Source of the DNA: Pseudomonas frederiksbergensis
GTDB lineage: Bacteria; Pseudomonadota; Gammaproteobacteria; Pseudomonadales; Pseudomonadaceae
Reading direction: 5' to 3'
Length of the DNA stretch: 64,000 nt
Assembly (NCBI RefSeq): GCF_001874645.1
Contig: NZ_CP017886.1
Location: 3,596,001-3,660,000 of the forward strand
Positions 53,908 through 61,622 of this stretch are shown one piece after another. Below the pieces are notes generated by a model that saw nothing but the letters and a program-made list of their open reading frames with translations, searched no databases and was not told the DNA's origin. The position numbers and the translations under genes were made by a program. The stretch's first letter is position 1; each line of letters opens with the position of its first letter.

Positions 53908-54133
53908 GTATCTAGAGTGGGCGGTACTGACAATAAGCCGTGTTTTCCACTGTGAATCCCAGCACCAGAAATGGCATCCACTCAAAAGACCTGAGTCCAA
54001 GATCATCGAATAATTAGTGGAAATGCAATTGGGTGTGCAAATCGGTGCAATTACTCCCCCTAACAGTGCTTGGCGCTGCTAATGAATGTTCAAAGAGAGA
54101 ATCAGCTCAAGGGCGATGTGCCCTTGAGTACTA

Positions 54134-55489
54134 TCACGACGACAGACAACCGCTGATTAGCGGTTGGTCAGGGTCGCTTTCAAGAAATGTGACCGACACT
54201 TCCATTCCCATTCGAGGGGGCGCAATGTCACCGCTCCCACTGGAGGACGCTCCCAGCCAGCAACTGTTCTTGTCGTCAAATCTTCCTTCGTGGTCCCAGG
54301 GGAACTTGACCTTGACCCTGCCGAACTGATTGCACTGGATCTCTTCGTCTGCCAGGGCGGTGACCACAGCGGTCAGGCTGTTTGGCGCCCGAGGCTTCTT
54401 GTGGGTCAGAGGCGGACGATAGAACACGTCCCACGGAAGAACCATAAATCGGTTGCGATAGCCCTGATGAAAGTCATCCTTGTTGTCAGGGTGGCCACTG
54501 GCGATGTTCTCGTTCCATACCTGGGGTTGCTTGCCTTCGTGGATGACCTGAGTCAGTAGCCATAGGTCGTTCCACTCTTGGCGCGGGTGGCCTGATATTT
54601 CCAGAACGTGGCCGCTGGCCAACCGGGTCTGGTCACCTTGCCCTTCGGCTTGACGATAAGCCGCGTGGCGGCGTTCCAGAGTACGCAGACTGATTTGCTT
54701 ACCGTGCTCGCGGCCTATGAAACGCTCCAGGTCCTCCTGGTGTCGCTCGTTTCTCTCTGGGCGAGAGGCTGACCCCAACAACAGACGCGGTTGCTCAAAC
54801 TCATGGTCGCGGTGCGCGATACGGCTGGTGAGGGTCCCCAAACGCAGGTTGAAGCGCTTGATCAGCGGCTCGTCGGCCACTAGATCACTCTCCTGCCTAT
54901 AAGCTGTGGGTTGCCCAATCTTGGGGAACACCGTCTGGTCATCGCCAAAGACCAGCGCGTGGCCTTGAGCGCTGTGCTGGAAGTGGTAATGAATGCCTTC
55001 TTCTTCGCACAAGCGTTGAATAAAGTGCAGATCGGACTCGTCGTACTGCACGCAGTATTCGCGCTCGGGGTAGGTCGAACCCAGATGAAACCGGTAAGCG
55101 TTGCCCACGATACCGTGCTCTTCCAGTATCAAGGCGACGATTTTCGGCACCGAGAACTGTTGATAGATCCTCTGGTTGATGCGGTGGCGCAAGTAGGACA
55201 AGTGCGGGACTAGGGCCAGGCTGTAGCGCGTCAAACGTTGATCAGCACCGCTTTGAGCGATGTGGTAGATCCGCCCATGAATACCGCTACCCTGCGTGTC
55301 GAAGGCCAGAAAAGCCGGTTTGTCGGAGAGGCTTTTGAGGTCCAGATCAGACCGCTCGCTGACCAACTCCACGTTGAAGAAGTACGGTCTGCTGATCGCC
55401 TCCTGACCGGTGAAAGCAAGCACTTGAAAGTCGTGCTCGAAACCGTCGATGGTTAAACTGAAATGTGTCTGATTGGCTGGGTTGAACAT
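54134..55489 (-). pseudogene. truncated second vgrG (lacks the needle)
   Basis: 451 residues, beginning FNPANQTHFSLTIDGFEHDF and closely similar to the upstream VgrG through the gp27-like part and OB-fold. It stops at LISGCLSS, exactly where the VgrG at 44563 continues with GCVPNKITP. The beta-helical needle is missing. The OB-fold is also worn: CWLGASSSGSGDIAPPRMG replaces the usual CWVRVASSWAGPGFG...PRIG. A functional trimeric spike is unlikely. It faces the intact vgrG in opposite orientation. Confidence 0.8.
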
Positions 55490-55630
55490 CCGCTGTTCTC
55501 TTCTTACCTAAAATGTTGAATTGACGCTGTCGCAGGCAGCGATATCAGGAAGGCAGGATAAAACCAGTTCCCTCAAACGGGCGTATTGGGGGGGTGAGCG
55601 CTCCGATCAGCGGTGGTGCCTACCCTGGGG

Positions 55631-56140
55631 TTATTTGACTTCGCCGTTGTAGAAAATGGTCGATTGACCTTCTTTCTTTACTGTCAGCTTGTTGCCCTCA
55701 GTGAGAGTTTCGATATTTTCAGAGCAGCCATCGATCTGCTTTTTACCAGTAACCGACTCCGATTCGCTGTCATAGGTGAACGCGTAAGTAGTGGCCGGGC
55801 AGCTCATGCCATTTTCGCCTGTTGAAACAATAAGCAGATACTTCGCGCCGAAAGCATAGGCTTTCTCGACGCTGACATAGCCTGTGTCATCAGGATTGTC
55901 GACTACGAAATCCATGACATTGACTGCGCCAGTGCGCGATTGGTAGTTGATTGCCTGACCGCCCATTTCACGGTTACTGAAAGTGAAGACGTTTCCCACG
56001 CCGGAACCGGAAACAATAAGCGGCTTATAGGTGACGGATGGCGCTGCTGGTGCAGAGGTGGTTGGGGCCACTGATCCCGACTGTTTGTCGCAACCAACCA
56101 ATACTAAGGCAGTCAGTGATATTGCGTAAAAAAACTTCAT
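55631..56140 (-). CDS. unrecognised lipoprotein
   Basis: 169 residues with a signal peptide and lipobox LVGC (MKFFYAISLTALVLVGC). A Ser/Thr/Ala/Pro linker and a beta-rich body follow, with an FTFSNREMGG motif, a GYVSVEKAYAFG segment and four further cysteines that could pair. The start at MKFF is preferred since AAGGA sits 5 bp before it; an ATG two codons earlier overlaps that site. It stands downstream of the truncated vgrG on the same strand. Function unknown. Confidence 0.7.
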   Translation of the reverse strand: MKFFYAISLTALVLVGCDKQSGSVAPTTSAPAAPSVTYKPLIVSGSGVGNVFTFSNREMGGQAINYQSRTGAVNVMDFVVDNPDDTGYVSVEKAYAFGAKYLLIVSTGENGMSCPATTYAFTYDSESESVTGKKQIDGCSENIETLTEGNKLTVKKEGQSTIFYNGEVK

Positions 56141-56244
56141 ATGCATCCTTGTTTTTATGGATTTCGGTTTCGTCGAGCTATTCAGGATTTGCGGTTTTCG
56201 TGGTGTTTCTGGAAGTTCATTGGCGTAGTAGTTTATATAAAAAT

Positions 56245-56556
56245 CTAGAAAGAGTAAGTAAAATTTCCATGGTTGGTGTTAACTGAAAGTTCTTTCACAT
56301 TGCATCCAAACGCCAATATTTCGAGCCGCCCTCCAAATATTAAGTCTGCTGGTATTTGCGGGCTGCTATGGTTGCAATTGCCTCGATTTATCTCAAAGCC
56401 TTCAATTCTTACTTTGTCAGTAACTGCTTCTAAGTAAATTGCAGGGAAACCTATGTGCTCGCCAAGAGAGACTTCAATTGGTGAGGTTTCGGTCTGGCCA
56501 CACGCAGAGATCAGCGTGAACGCGGTGAGCAATATCGTGTTGATTAAGATTTTCAT
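56245..56556 (-). CDS. small unrecognised lipoprotein
   Basis: 103 residues. The signal peptide ends in lipobox ISAC (MKILINTILLTAFTLISAC). The mature part has TETSPIEVSLGEHIGFPAIYLEAV and conserved-looking Cys pairs. The ribosome site AAAGGA supports the start MKILIN. AT-rich, no family recognised. It may be paired with the lipoprotein gene downstream on the same strand. Confidence 0.65.
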   Translation of the reverse strand: MKILINTILLTAFTLISACGQTETSPIEVSLGEHIGFPAIYLEAVTDKVRIEGFEINRGNCNHSSPQIPADLIFGGRLEILAFGCNVKELSVNTNHGNFTYSF

Positions 56557-56910
56557 TTCTATTCCTTTGGTTGGAGTGTGGGAGCATCGTGATGCTTCCA
56601 ATGTTGTTTAGAAGTGTGCGCGACAAAAAATAGTCTGCTATCTTCGTTCCTGAATGCCTTGGTCGTTAAGGGGCGAGATCAGGTCGAATATCGAAAGATT
56701 TAATTTAGATACTTGGTTGGACTATTCACTGAATAGCCATAAAGCTACTCCCTGCGGCGAATAAGTCCCTGAATGTGATGAAGTGTGCGCTCGCTACTTG
56801 GCCGAGCCGCCCATGAGTCGGATGAGCTTTCCGACTTCAAATACGCCAGGACGGTGTGCTGGAATGTTAGCTTACGCTTTGAGTTGTACCGTGGAGCAAC
56901 CTTAATAAAG
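56557..56910. other. non-coding gap with a degraded gene end
   Basis: No intact gene. On the minus strand 56807-56877 can be read as a C-terminal tail VGKLIRLMGGSAK followed by stop; a related tail (KLIWLMRGD, stop) occurs at 60513-60590. Both look like remnants of one gene family. Confidence 0.4.
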
Positions 56911-57762
56911 TTAAGGCTTGATAATAAGTCCTTGGCCAGTTGGCAAGCTAGCTATGGATATATTCATTTTTTCTGCCCATTGATCCATGCCATCTTTCTG
57001 AGGCTGATACCCGTAGTAAGCATAGTCATCTAGTAAAATTACTGCTCCGGATACCAAGCGGTCCCACAAAAACTCAATCGCAGCAACTTCAGGAATGGTA
57101 CAGTTCAGGTCGATGTGCAAATAAGAGATTTGGGTTGAGTCTATATTAACAAGTGTGTCGGGAATGGATCCTTGTATGACTTTTGCATTTGGCCACTCTG
57201 AAAAATTCGCTCTCACAGATTCAATATTTGACGTATATGTTCCGTCTTCAACTAATTTTTGGTTCTTGTCCGCGACGCCACCAATTTTCTCCTGCTCCGA
57301 CAGATACCGATCATCAATTCCAGAAAATGTATCAAGTAAGTAAAAGGTTCTCCCTGTATTGTTCCAGTTCAAATCTTTCATGATCGCTGAGCTCAGAAAG
57401 CCATAGTTGACTCCGCACTCAACAAAATCACCGCTGTGTTTTGCGGCTGTCCGCGCCGCCCACAACCCGATATGCACACGCCAAAACCATTGGTAGTCAG
57501 AACCGACAGCTTCTACTCCGCGTGCATACGCTGTGATATAGCTCTCGTCGCTCATGAAGTCGTGATTATGCACCGAAGATAATCCATCCGAGGCATACTG
57601 TCCTTCTACCTTTGGATAAAGGGAGTTAGGGTCTCGTTTGTAGTTGCGGTTTTCTCCACGGCCCCAAGCCAAATAGTGTTGTGCGGGGTCAAGCCCAGAC
57701 ATTCTGACATCGGGATGTAGCTGTAGGTATTGTTCAGCAGAAAAATCTTCAGGCAAACTCAT
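56911..57762 (-). CDS. TylF/MycF-type SAM-dependent methyltransferase
   Basis: 283 residues. The N-terminal 40 residues (FSAEQYLQLHPDVRMSGLDPAQHYLAWGRGE) form the small HPDV/HYxxxG module seen in proteins that modify cell-surface glycans. The catalytic part has GDFVECGVNYGFLSSAIMKDL (SAM loop), YLLDTFSGIDD, YLHIDLNCTIPEVAAIEFLWD and VILLDDYAYYGYQPQKD, as in TylF-like sugar O-methyltransferases. The metal-binding Asp residues are in place. No glycan cluster adjoins it, so it is probably cargo that alters surface polysaccharide. Confidence 0.85.
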   Translation of the reverse strand: MSLPEDFSAEQYLQLHPDVRMSGLDPAQHYLAWGRGENRNYKRDPNSLYPKVEGQYASDGLSSVHNHDFMSDESYITAYARGVEAVGSDYQWFWRVHIGLWAARTAAKHSGDFVECGVNYGFLSSAIMKDLNWNNTGRTFYLLDTFSGIDDRYLSEQEKIGGVADKNQKLVEDGTYTSNIESVRANFSEWPNAKVIQGSIPDTLVNIDSTQISYLHIDLNCTIPEVAAIEFLWDRLVSGAVILLDDYAYYGYQPQKDGMDQWAEKMNISIASLPTGQGLIIKP

Positions 57763-57782
57763 GGTGTGTCCTTGTTAATGGT

Positions 57783-58004
57783 TTAGTGATTTAGTCTTGT
57801 GTGTGTAACGAACCTGGTTACCCATCCCTTGAAGCGACTGGTGTCGTGCTCTTCAGCGAATAGACTGGGGGCGATATTCAAGATCATGCTTCCATAGGTC
57901 AGCTCCCCTAAATGGATAAGGGAGACCATCTGTTGTTCATCGACGGCTTTGCGCTCGCCTTTTTCTTCGTAGAACCATTGGTTACTGCCATTCATTTCCT
58001 GCAT
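57783..58004 (-). CDS. GYF_2 domain small protein
   Basis: 73 residues. NQWFYEEKGERKAVDEQQMVSL followed by IHLGELTYGSMI matches the GYF_2 fold (WYY...GP...ell..G.i...tlvW). The last third (NIAPSLFAEEHDTSRFKG) departs from the family where a Trp would be expected, so a truncation or frameshift is possible. The start MQEMNG has AAAGG at good spacing. Divergent from the XRE gene. Confidence 0.65.
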   Translation of the reverse strand: MQEMNGSNQWFYEEKGERKAVDEQQMVSLIHLGELTYGSMILNIAPSLFAEEHDTSRFKGWVTRFVTHTRLNH

Positions 58005-58051
58005 GAAAAATACCTTTGCACTTCCCTGTGGAGATAAATGAACGAATATCA

Positions 58052-58127
58052 ACCTTTAAGGTCGATTCTCAACCTTTATAGCTCTTCATGTCAATGAGGT
58101 GGTGCCCAACCATCTAGGTTGAGATGG
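58052..58127. promoter_or_regulatory. palindromes in the divergent GYF_2/XRE promoter
   Basis: ACCTTTAAGGT (58052-58062) is an 11-bp palindrome; a second AACCTTTA half site follows at 58071. CCATCT-aggttg-AGATGG (58110-58127) is a perfect 6-bp inverted repeat just before the XRE ribosome site. Likely operators for the XRE protein (inference). Confidence 0.45.
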
Positions 58128-58136
58128 GGAGGCGCC

Positions 58137-58484
58137 GTGATAGAGACTGATCAGAAGTATTTGGCGGGTGTGGTGGGGCGTGCGATTGCCAAGCAGCGCA
58201 TACGCAGTGGCTTGACGCAGGAGGAAGTGGCTGAGCGTCTGGGCGTCGGCAACGAAGCGGTTTCCCGCATTGAGCGCGGTATCGTGATTCCCAACATTGC
58301 GCGGTTACTGGAGTTCGCAGGAATTTTTGACTGCGAGGCGGCAGAACTGTTGACCGAGGTCAGTTCGCGCCCGGACGACCAAGCGACCCGGATCAGTCGG
58401 TTATTAACCCCTCTGAGTCATGATGATCGACAGCTGATCGTGGACCTGGTTGAACGCCTGGCCGAACGCCTAGGGAAGACATGA
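58137..58484 (+). CDS. XRE family transcriptional regulator
   Basis: 115 residues. A GTG start at 58137 is preferred over ATG at 58119 because GGAGG lies 4-5 bp before it and the upstream codons overlap a palindrome. The Cro/C1 HTH is AKQRIRSGLTQEEVAERLGVG with NEAVSRIERGIVIPNI. The C-terminal helix (DDRQLIVDLVERLAERLGK) could dimerise. A regulator of the accessory island or of the GYF_2 gene. Confidence 0.88.
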   Translation: MIETDQKYLAGVVGRAIAKQRIRSGLTQEEVAERLGVGNEAVSRIERGIVIPNIARLLEFAGIFDCEAAELLTEVSSRPDDQATRISRLLTPLSHDDRQLIVDLVERLAERLGKT

Positions 58485-58516
58485 CCGTCGGATTGCCCGG
58501 TGGGGTTGTGGCGCGT

Positions 58517-58846
58517 TCAGATATCGGCGTTCCGATCGAACCTGGCGCCACAGCGTAAGCAGAGATAGTCATAGTGGCCGAACTGATATTTCTGCACGTC
58601 CTTGGCAAAGGCCGTCATGGCGGTGTAACCAGAGGTCGCACTGGAAACGCTCTCGCCGATGAGGTCGAGCAGTTGCACGAGCAGGCTTTCAGGTCGAGTT
58701 TCCGGGGTGACTTCCAGTCCTTGGGTATGTACCTGGCGAACGCCAAATAGAAAGCTATCAATGGTCCCAATCAGCAGGACGGCCGCGTTGGCCGCCTCCT
58801 GGGACAGTACAGCCTTTGATTCGCAGATCAGGCAGCATAGGGTCAT
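58517..58846 (-). CDS. 109-residue protein with a split zinc-ribbon
   Basis: CxxC pairs lie at the two ends, C5/C8 (CLIC) and C96/C99 (CLRC), and would form one rubredoxin-like zinc site. Between them is a helical region (LLVQLLDLIGESVSSATSGYTAMTAFAKDVQ). The domain layout and length match the 109-residue gene at 59955, whose insert is a glycine zipper. No family is recognised. Confidence 0.65.
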   Translation of the reverse strand: MTLCCLICESKAVLSQEAANAAVLLIGTIDSFLFGVRQVHTQGLEVTPETRPESLLVQLLDLIGESVSSATSGYTAMTAFAKDVQKYQFGHYDYLCLRCGARFDRNADI

Positions 58847-58932
58847 GTTGAACCTCCGGTGAAAGGGTTAAATCACTGAGAGAAAACCTATGGATGAGGG
58901 AGGCGTAGGCCTCCCTTTATGCGGCGGGCTTT

Positions 58933-59901
58933 TCAAGCCACCAGTTGCAGGGCCGTGCTGAGCGCTCGTTGTTTGATGACCGCGCCTTGGCCGAACCACG
59001 CTGTATCCATGCGGTACTCGTTGCTGCGGGCGCGACGCTCGTGGTCGACATACTCGGTGACGGCGTTGAGCAGGCCCCAGGCGGTGCCTTTAGCGGCTTC
59101 CAGCTCCGCCCCTCGGCCATGCCCCTCATACAGGCTCAGCACCTTGGTTAAGGCCCGTTCATTCGAGAGCCCAGTCCGCTCCGGGTTACCGGTTGCCGCC
59201 TCGCACAGCACGCTTCGCAGGTAGTCCTTGGCTTCGTGGGCTTTTACGGGGCGTGCGGCGAGTGTCCGCATGCGGTACATGAAGTCGTCCCACTGCGAAA
59301 CGGTGATGCCCAACTGTTGCTTCACGGCTCGCGGATCAAAACGCGTACTGTGCGGCACCTTGATCGCCTGGCTGGCACCATTGATGGCAATACTCAGGGT
59401 GTTATTGCAGACCACCCGAATGGTGGTCGGGGTCGCCGTGGTGGCCAGCGTGCCGTCGCAGGAGGTGGCCAGCAGCAAATAGCCATTGACCACGTCATTG
59501 CCCTTGAGGGCGGTCGACTGTCCGGTCCTCGCCAGCGCCCAGAGTTTGCGCCCGCCTTTCAGCACGCCAGCGGTTTCCAGCTCATAACCCGAGTGCTCGG
59601 TCAGGTCCCGGTAAAACTCCAGAACCTCACGCGGTTGCACCACCTGGTAGCGTTGCGAGACCACCGACAGTGGAGCTTTGGTATCGGAGCGAAAGAGCAC
59701 TTTCTGTTCTGCAAACGAGTGAATGGTGCCAAGGTTGCCGACATTATCGGCTTTGAAGTGAACCGGACTTTCCTGAATCTGCCAGTTCATACCGGCTTCG
59801 CGCTGCCAGATTTCCAGCGGTTGTTTGGGAGAGAGCTGACTGCCCAGGCCATGCCAGGGCGTGGCGCCAACGTAAGCCATTTGTTCAATGAGATGAGCCA
59901 T
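58933..59901 (-). CDS. DUF932 phage/plasmid-like protein (TIGR03299)
   Basis: 322 residues. MAYVGATPWHGLGSQL, LFRSDTKAPLSVVSQRYQVVQPREVLEFY, RKLWALAR, GYLLLATSCDGTLATTATPTTIRVVCNNTL and AWGLLNAVTEYVDH are typical DUF932/TIGR03299 segments. The family is found on plasmids, phages and integrative elements; its function is unknown. It supports a mobile origin for this end of the window. Confidence 0.85.
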   Translation of the reverse strand: MAHLIEQMAYVGATPWHGLGSQLSPKQPLEIWQREAGMNWQIQESPVHFKADNVGNLGTIHSFAEQKVLFRSDTKAPLSVVSQRYQVVQPREVLEFYRDLTEHSGYELETAGVLKGGRKLWALARTGQSTALKGNDVVNGYLLLATSCDGTLATTATPTTIRVVCNNTLSIAINGASQAIKVPHSTRFDPRAVKQQLGITVSQWDDFMYRMRTLAARPVKAHEAKDYLRSVLCEAATGNPERTGLSNERALTKVLSLYEGHGRGAELEAAKGTAWGLLNAVTEYVDHERRARSNEYRMDTAWFGQGAVIKQRALSTALQLVA

Positions 59902-59954
59902 GTGATGTATACCGAATAGTGGATGGGTACGAAGTGATGACGGGGCGTTGTGGT

Positions 59955-60284
59955 TTAGTTACGAGCTCTGAATGTGTAGTCGCACTGTAGGCATTGATAG
60001 TTATCCAGAACTCGCTCATCAACTTGTTCGCCAAGCGTGGCGCCGGCTACACCGCCAGCGGCTGCGCCAAAGAGTCCACCAAAAATAGCCCCGGCAATGC
60101 TGCCTACAGCAATTCCAACCGGTCCACCGACGACGCCCAAAGCGGCGCCAGCTTCAGCGCCGGATAAAGCACCAGTAACACCACCGGCGGCGCCACCGAC
60201 AGAGCCGATAAGTCCGCCTGTTTTCCTTCCGAAGTCTTTGGTGGTTACTCGGTCGGAGTTGCAGTTAGGGCAGGTAATATTCAT
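59955..60284 (-). CDS. 109-residue glycine-zipper protein with terminal zinc-ribbon halves
   Basis: MNITCPNCNSDRV at the N-terminus (C5, C8) and YQCLQCDYTF at the C-terminus (C98, C101) bracket a long Gly/Ala-rich segment (about 20-85) with GxxxG zipper spacing (GGAAGGVTGALSGAEAGAALG, broken by GGPVG). The two CxxC pairs should fold together as one zinc-ribbon while the insert forms a membrane hairpin. A TCACGCGTGA palindrome lies 20 bp upstream of the start. Confidence 0.75.
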   Translation of the reverse strand: MNITCPNCNSDRVTTKDFGRKTGGLIGSVGGAAGGVTGALSGAEAGAALGVVGGPVGIAVGSIAGAIFGGLFGAAAGGVAGATLGEQVDERVLDNYQCLQCDYTFRARN

Positions 60285-60303
60285 TTTTAAATTCCTCTCT
60301 ATT

Positions 60304-60313
60304 TCACGCGTGA
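60304..60313. promoter_or_regulatory. third copy of palindrome TCACGCGTGA
   Basis: Identical to the two palindromes before yjfI. It is located 20 bp before the glycine-zipper start codon. Confidence 0.55.
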
Positions 60314-61065
60314 GGGCTCAATGACTCACTCATCGTTGAGCGTTCATTCGAGTGATATAGGCTTGAAACTTTATTGAGTAGAATTTAAATGAAGACGCTG
60401 GGTGGTGACTGGAAGGGGGGGCTCTGGACTCAGTTTGCCTGACTGCTTCTTGGGGGGCTGACCAAGCCGCCACCCACCCGTAAATCTGCTGAAATAGTCA
60501 GCCACCGACCTCAGTCGCCCCGCATGAGCCAGATGAGCTTCCTGGCGCCGAATTCGGAGATCCTGTCGCGTGCTGATAGGGAGTTAACGTCGAAAAAGCC
60601 CAAAAAGGACTTAACTTTTCAAGAAAGGCCCTAATATTTGACATCGCGAGTTATTGAAAAACGCAGGGTAAGGAGATGAGCGGTCCCGATAGGAGGGACA
60701 GTCACGTGGCATTCCCCGCAAAAATCCGTACGTGGAATTATCACATAGGTCTCCTGCCTCCGCTATGTGACGCGTCCTGGATGAAGGGCCGCAGTGAGGC
60801 CCGAAATCGTGATGACTTGTGAGTGTTGTCAAGGGCTTACCGCCAGCCAGTGAAGAGCTAGAAGTAATCGAAAGCCGCTCAATCCCCTCGGCCCTCCGTT
60901 CAGCAGAGCAGCCCGTCACGTACGGGGCGTAGAGCCCCTCCGGTAGAAAAAAACATGCGCGCGCTGCGCAGTATTTTTTTTTACAGGCAGCGCTTGTTGA
61001 GATTCGGAAGGTTCGTTGATTTACAGTTTCCTCCGTCAAGTCTAGTACGCCTTCGGAGGCTAATC
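60314..61065. other. long leader region before alpA, no supported gene
   Basis: This region holds the degraded gene tail at 60513-60590 and a GC-rich stretch up to 60950. I see no convincing gene on either strand; a 142-residue minus-strand frame (60611-61039) has no family features. Similar non-coding leaders precede alpA in P4-like elements. Confidence 0.35.
60956..60982 (+). terminator. possible terminator upstream of alpA
   Basis: TGCGC-gcgct-GCGCA followed by GTA and nine T. It may end a short transcript from the leader region. Confidence 0.45.
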
Positions 61066-61293
61066 GTGAGTTCAGGAGTCACTGCCCATCCTAGGATTTT
61101 ACGTTTGAAGCAGGTGCAGGAAAGAGTAGGGCTGGGACGCTCGACAATCTATGATCGTATAAATCCAAAGTCGCCTCGTTATGACAGCTCATTCCCCAAG
61201 CCGATTAAACTGGGCGTGTCAGCTGTTGGGTGGATTGAAGCAAATATTACTACTTGGATTGAGAGCCGAATGTTTGGAGGTTGCTCTGGATAA
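61066..61293 (+). CDS. AlpA family DNA-binding regulator
   Basis: 75 residues from a GTG start with GGAGG six bases before it. LKQVQERVGLGRSTIYDRINP is the AlpA/MerR-like HTH, followed by FPKPIKLGVSAVGWIEANITTWIESR, which is the standard AlpA ending. AlpA proteins control excision or expression of P4-like and other integrative elements. Longer in-frame starts exist upstream, but they lack family similarity. Confidence 0.88.
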   Translation: MSSGVTAHPRILRLKQVQERVGLGRSTIYDRINPKSPRYDSSFPKPIKLGVSAVGWIEANITTWIESRMFGGCSG

Positions 61294-61622
61294 AGTAGTA
61301 ATAAAGCGGTTTACTTTAAGGGGGTAAATGGCACTAACTTTAGAATGCGCTCTTAGATGAAAGCTGGCTTTTTACTGTGTTTATTTTTCTAAAAGACGGG
61401 GTGATCCCCGTTTTTTATTGCTTGTAATTCTGGAGTTTATATTATTGTAATTATCTTGTAGTTGTAATGGTCTTGATCTCATGTGCTGAAGCTGTGGTTT
61501 CAGCTTGGTTAAGGGCTTAATAGTCAGTGGGGTGAAATGGCTGATTTCGGGTGACATTAATTCGGTCAGATCAGGCACTGAATCTGGCCTATTTATTAAG
61601 GTGAATTGCGATTGATAAATTA
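61294..61622. other. AT-rich non-coding gap after alpA
   Basis: No gene is supported. It contains the terminator at 61396-61417 and, near its right end, the ribosome-like AAGGTG (61599-61604) that precedes the replication gene. Confidence 0.4.
61396..61417 (+). terminator. rho-independent terminator after alpA
   Basis: ACGGGG-tgat-CCCCGT followed by TTTTTATT, 103 bp after the alpA stop. Confidence 0.75.

Noticed and set aside
44563..55489. A complete type VI secretion gene cluster
   Set aside because: Only vgrG, chaperone and effector genes are present; there are no sheath, baseplate, TssM/TssL or ClpV genes, so this is an orphan effector cassette.
57783..58052. Longer start of the GYF_2 gene at 58052
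   Set aside because: The extra residues lack family similarity, and the ATG at 58004 has a ribosome site at proper spacing.
60611..61039. 142-residue minus-strand frame before alpA
   Set aside because: No ribosome site and no recognised motif; it covers a terminator-like hairpin. It is more likely a non-coding leader.
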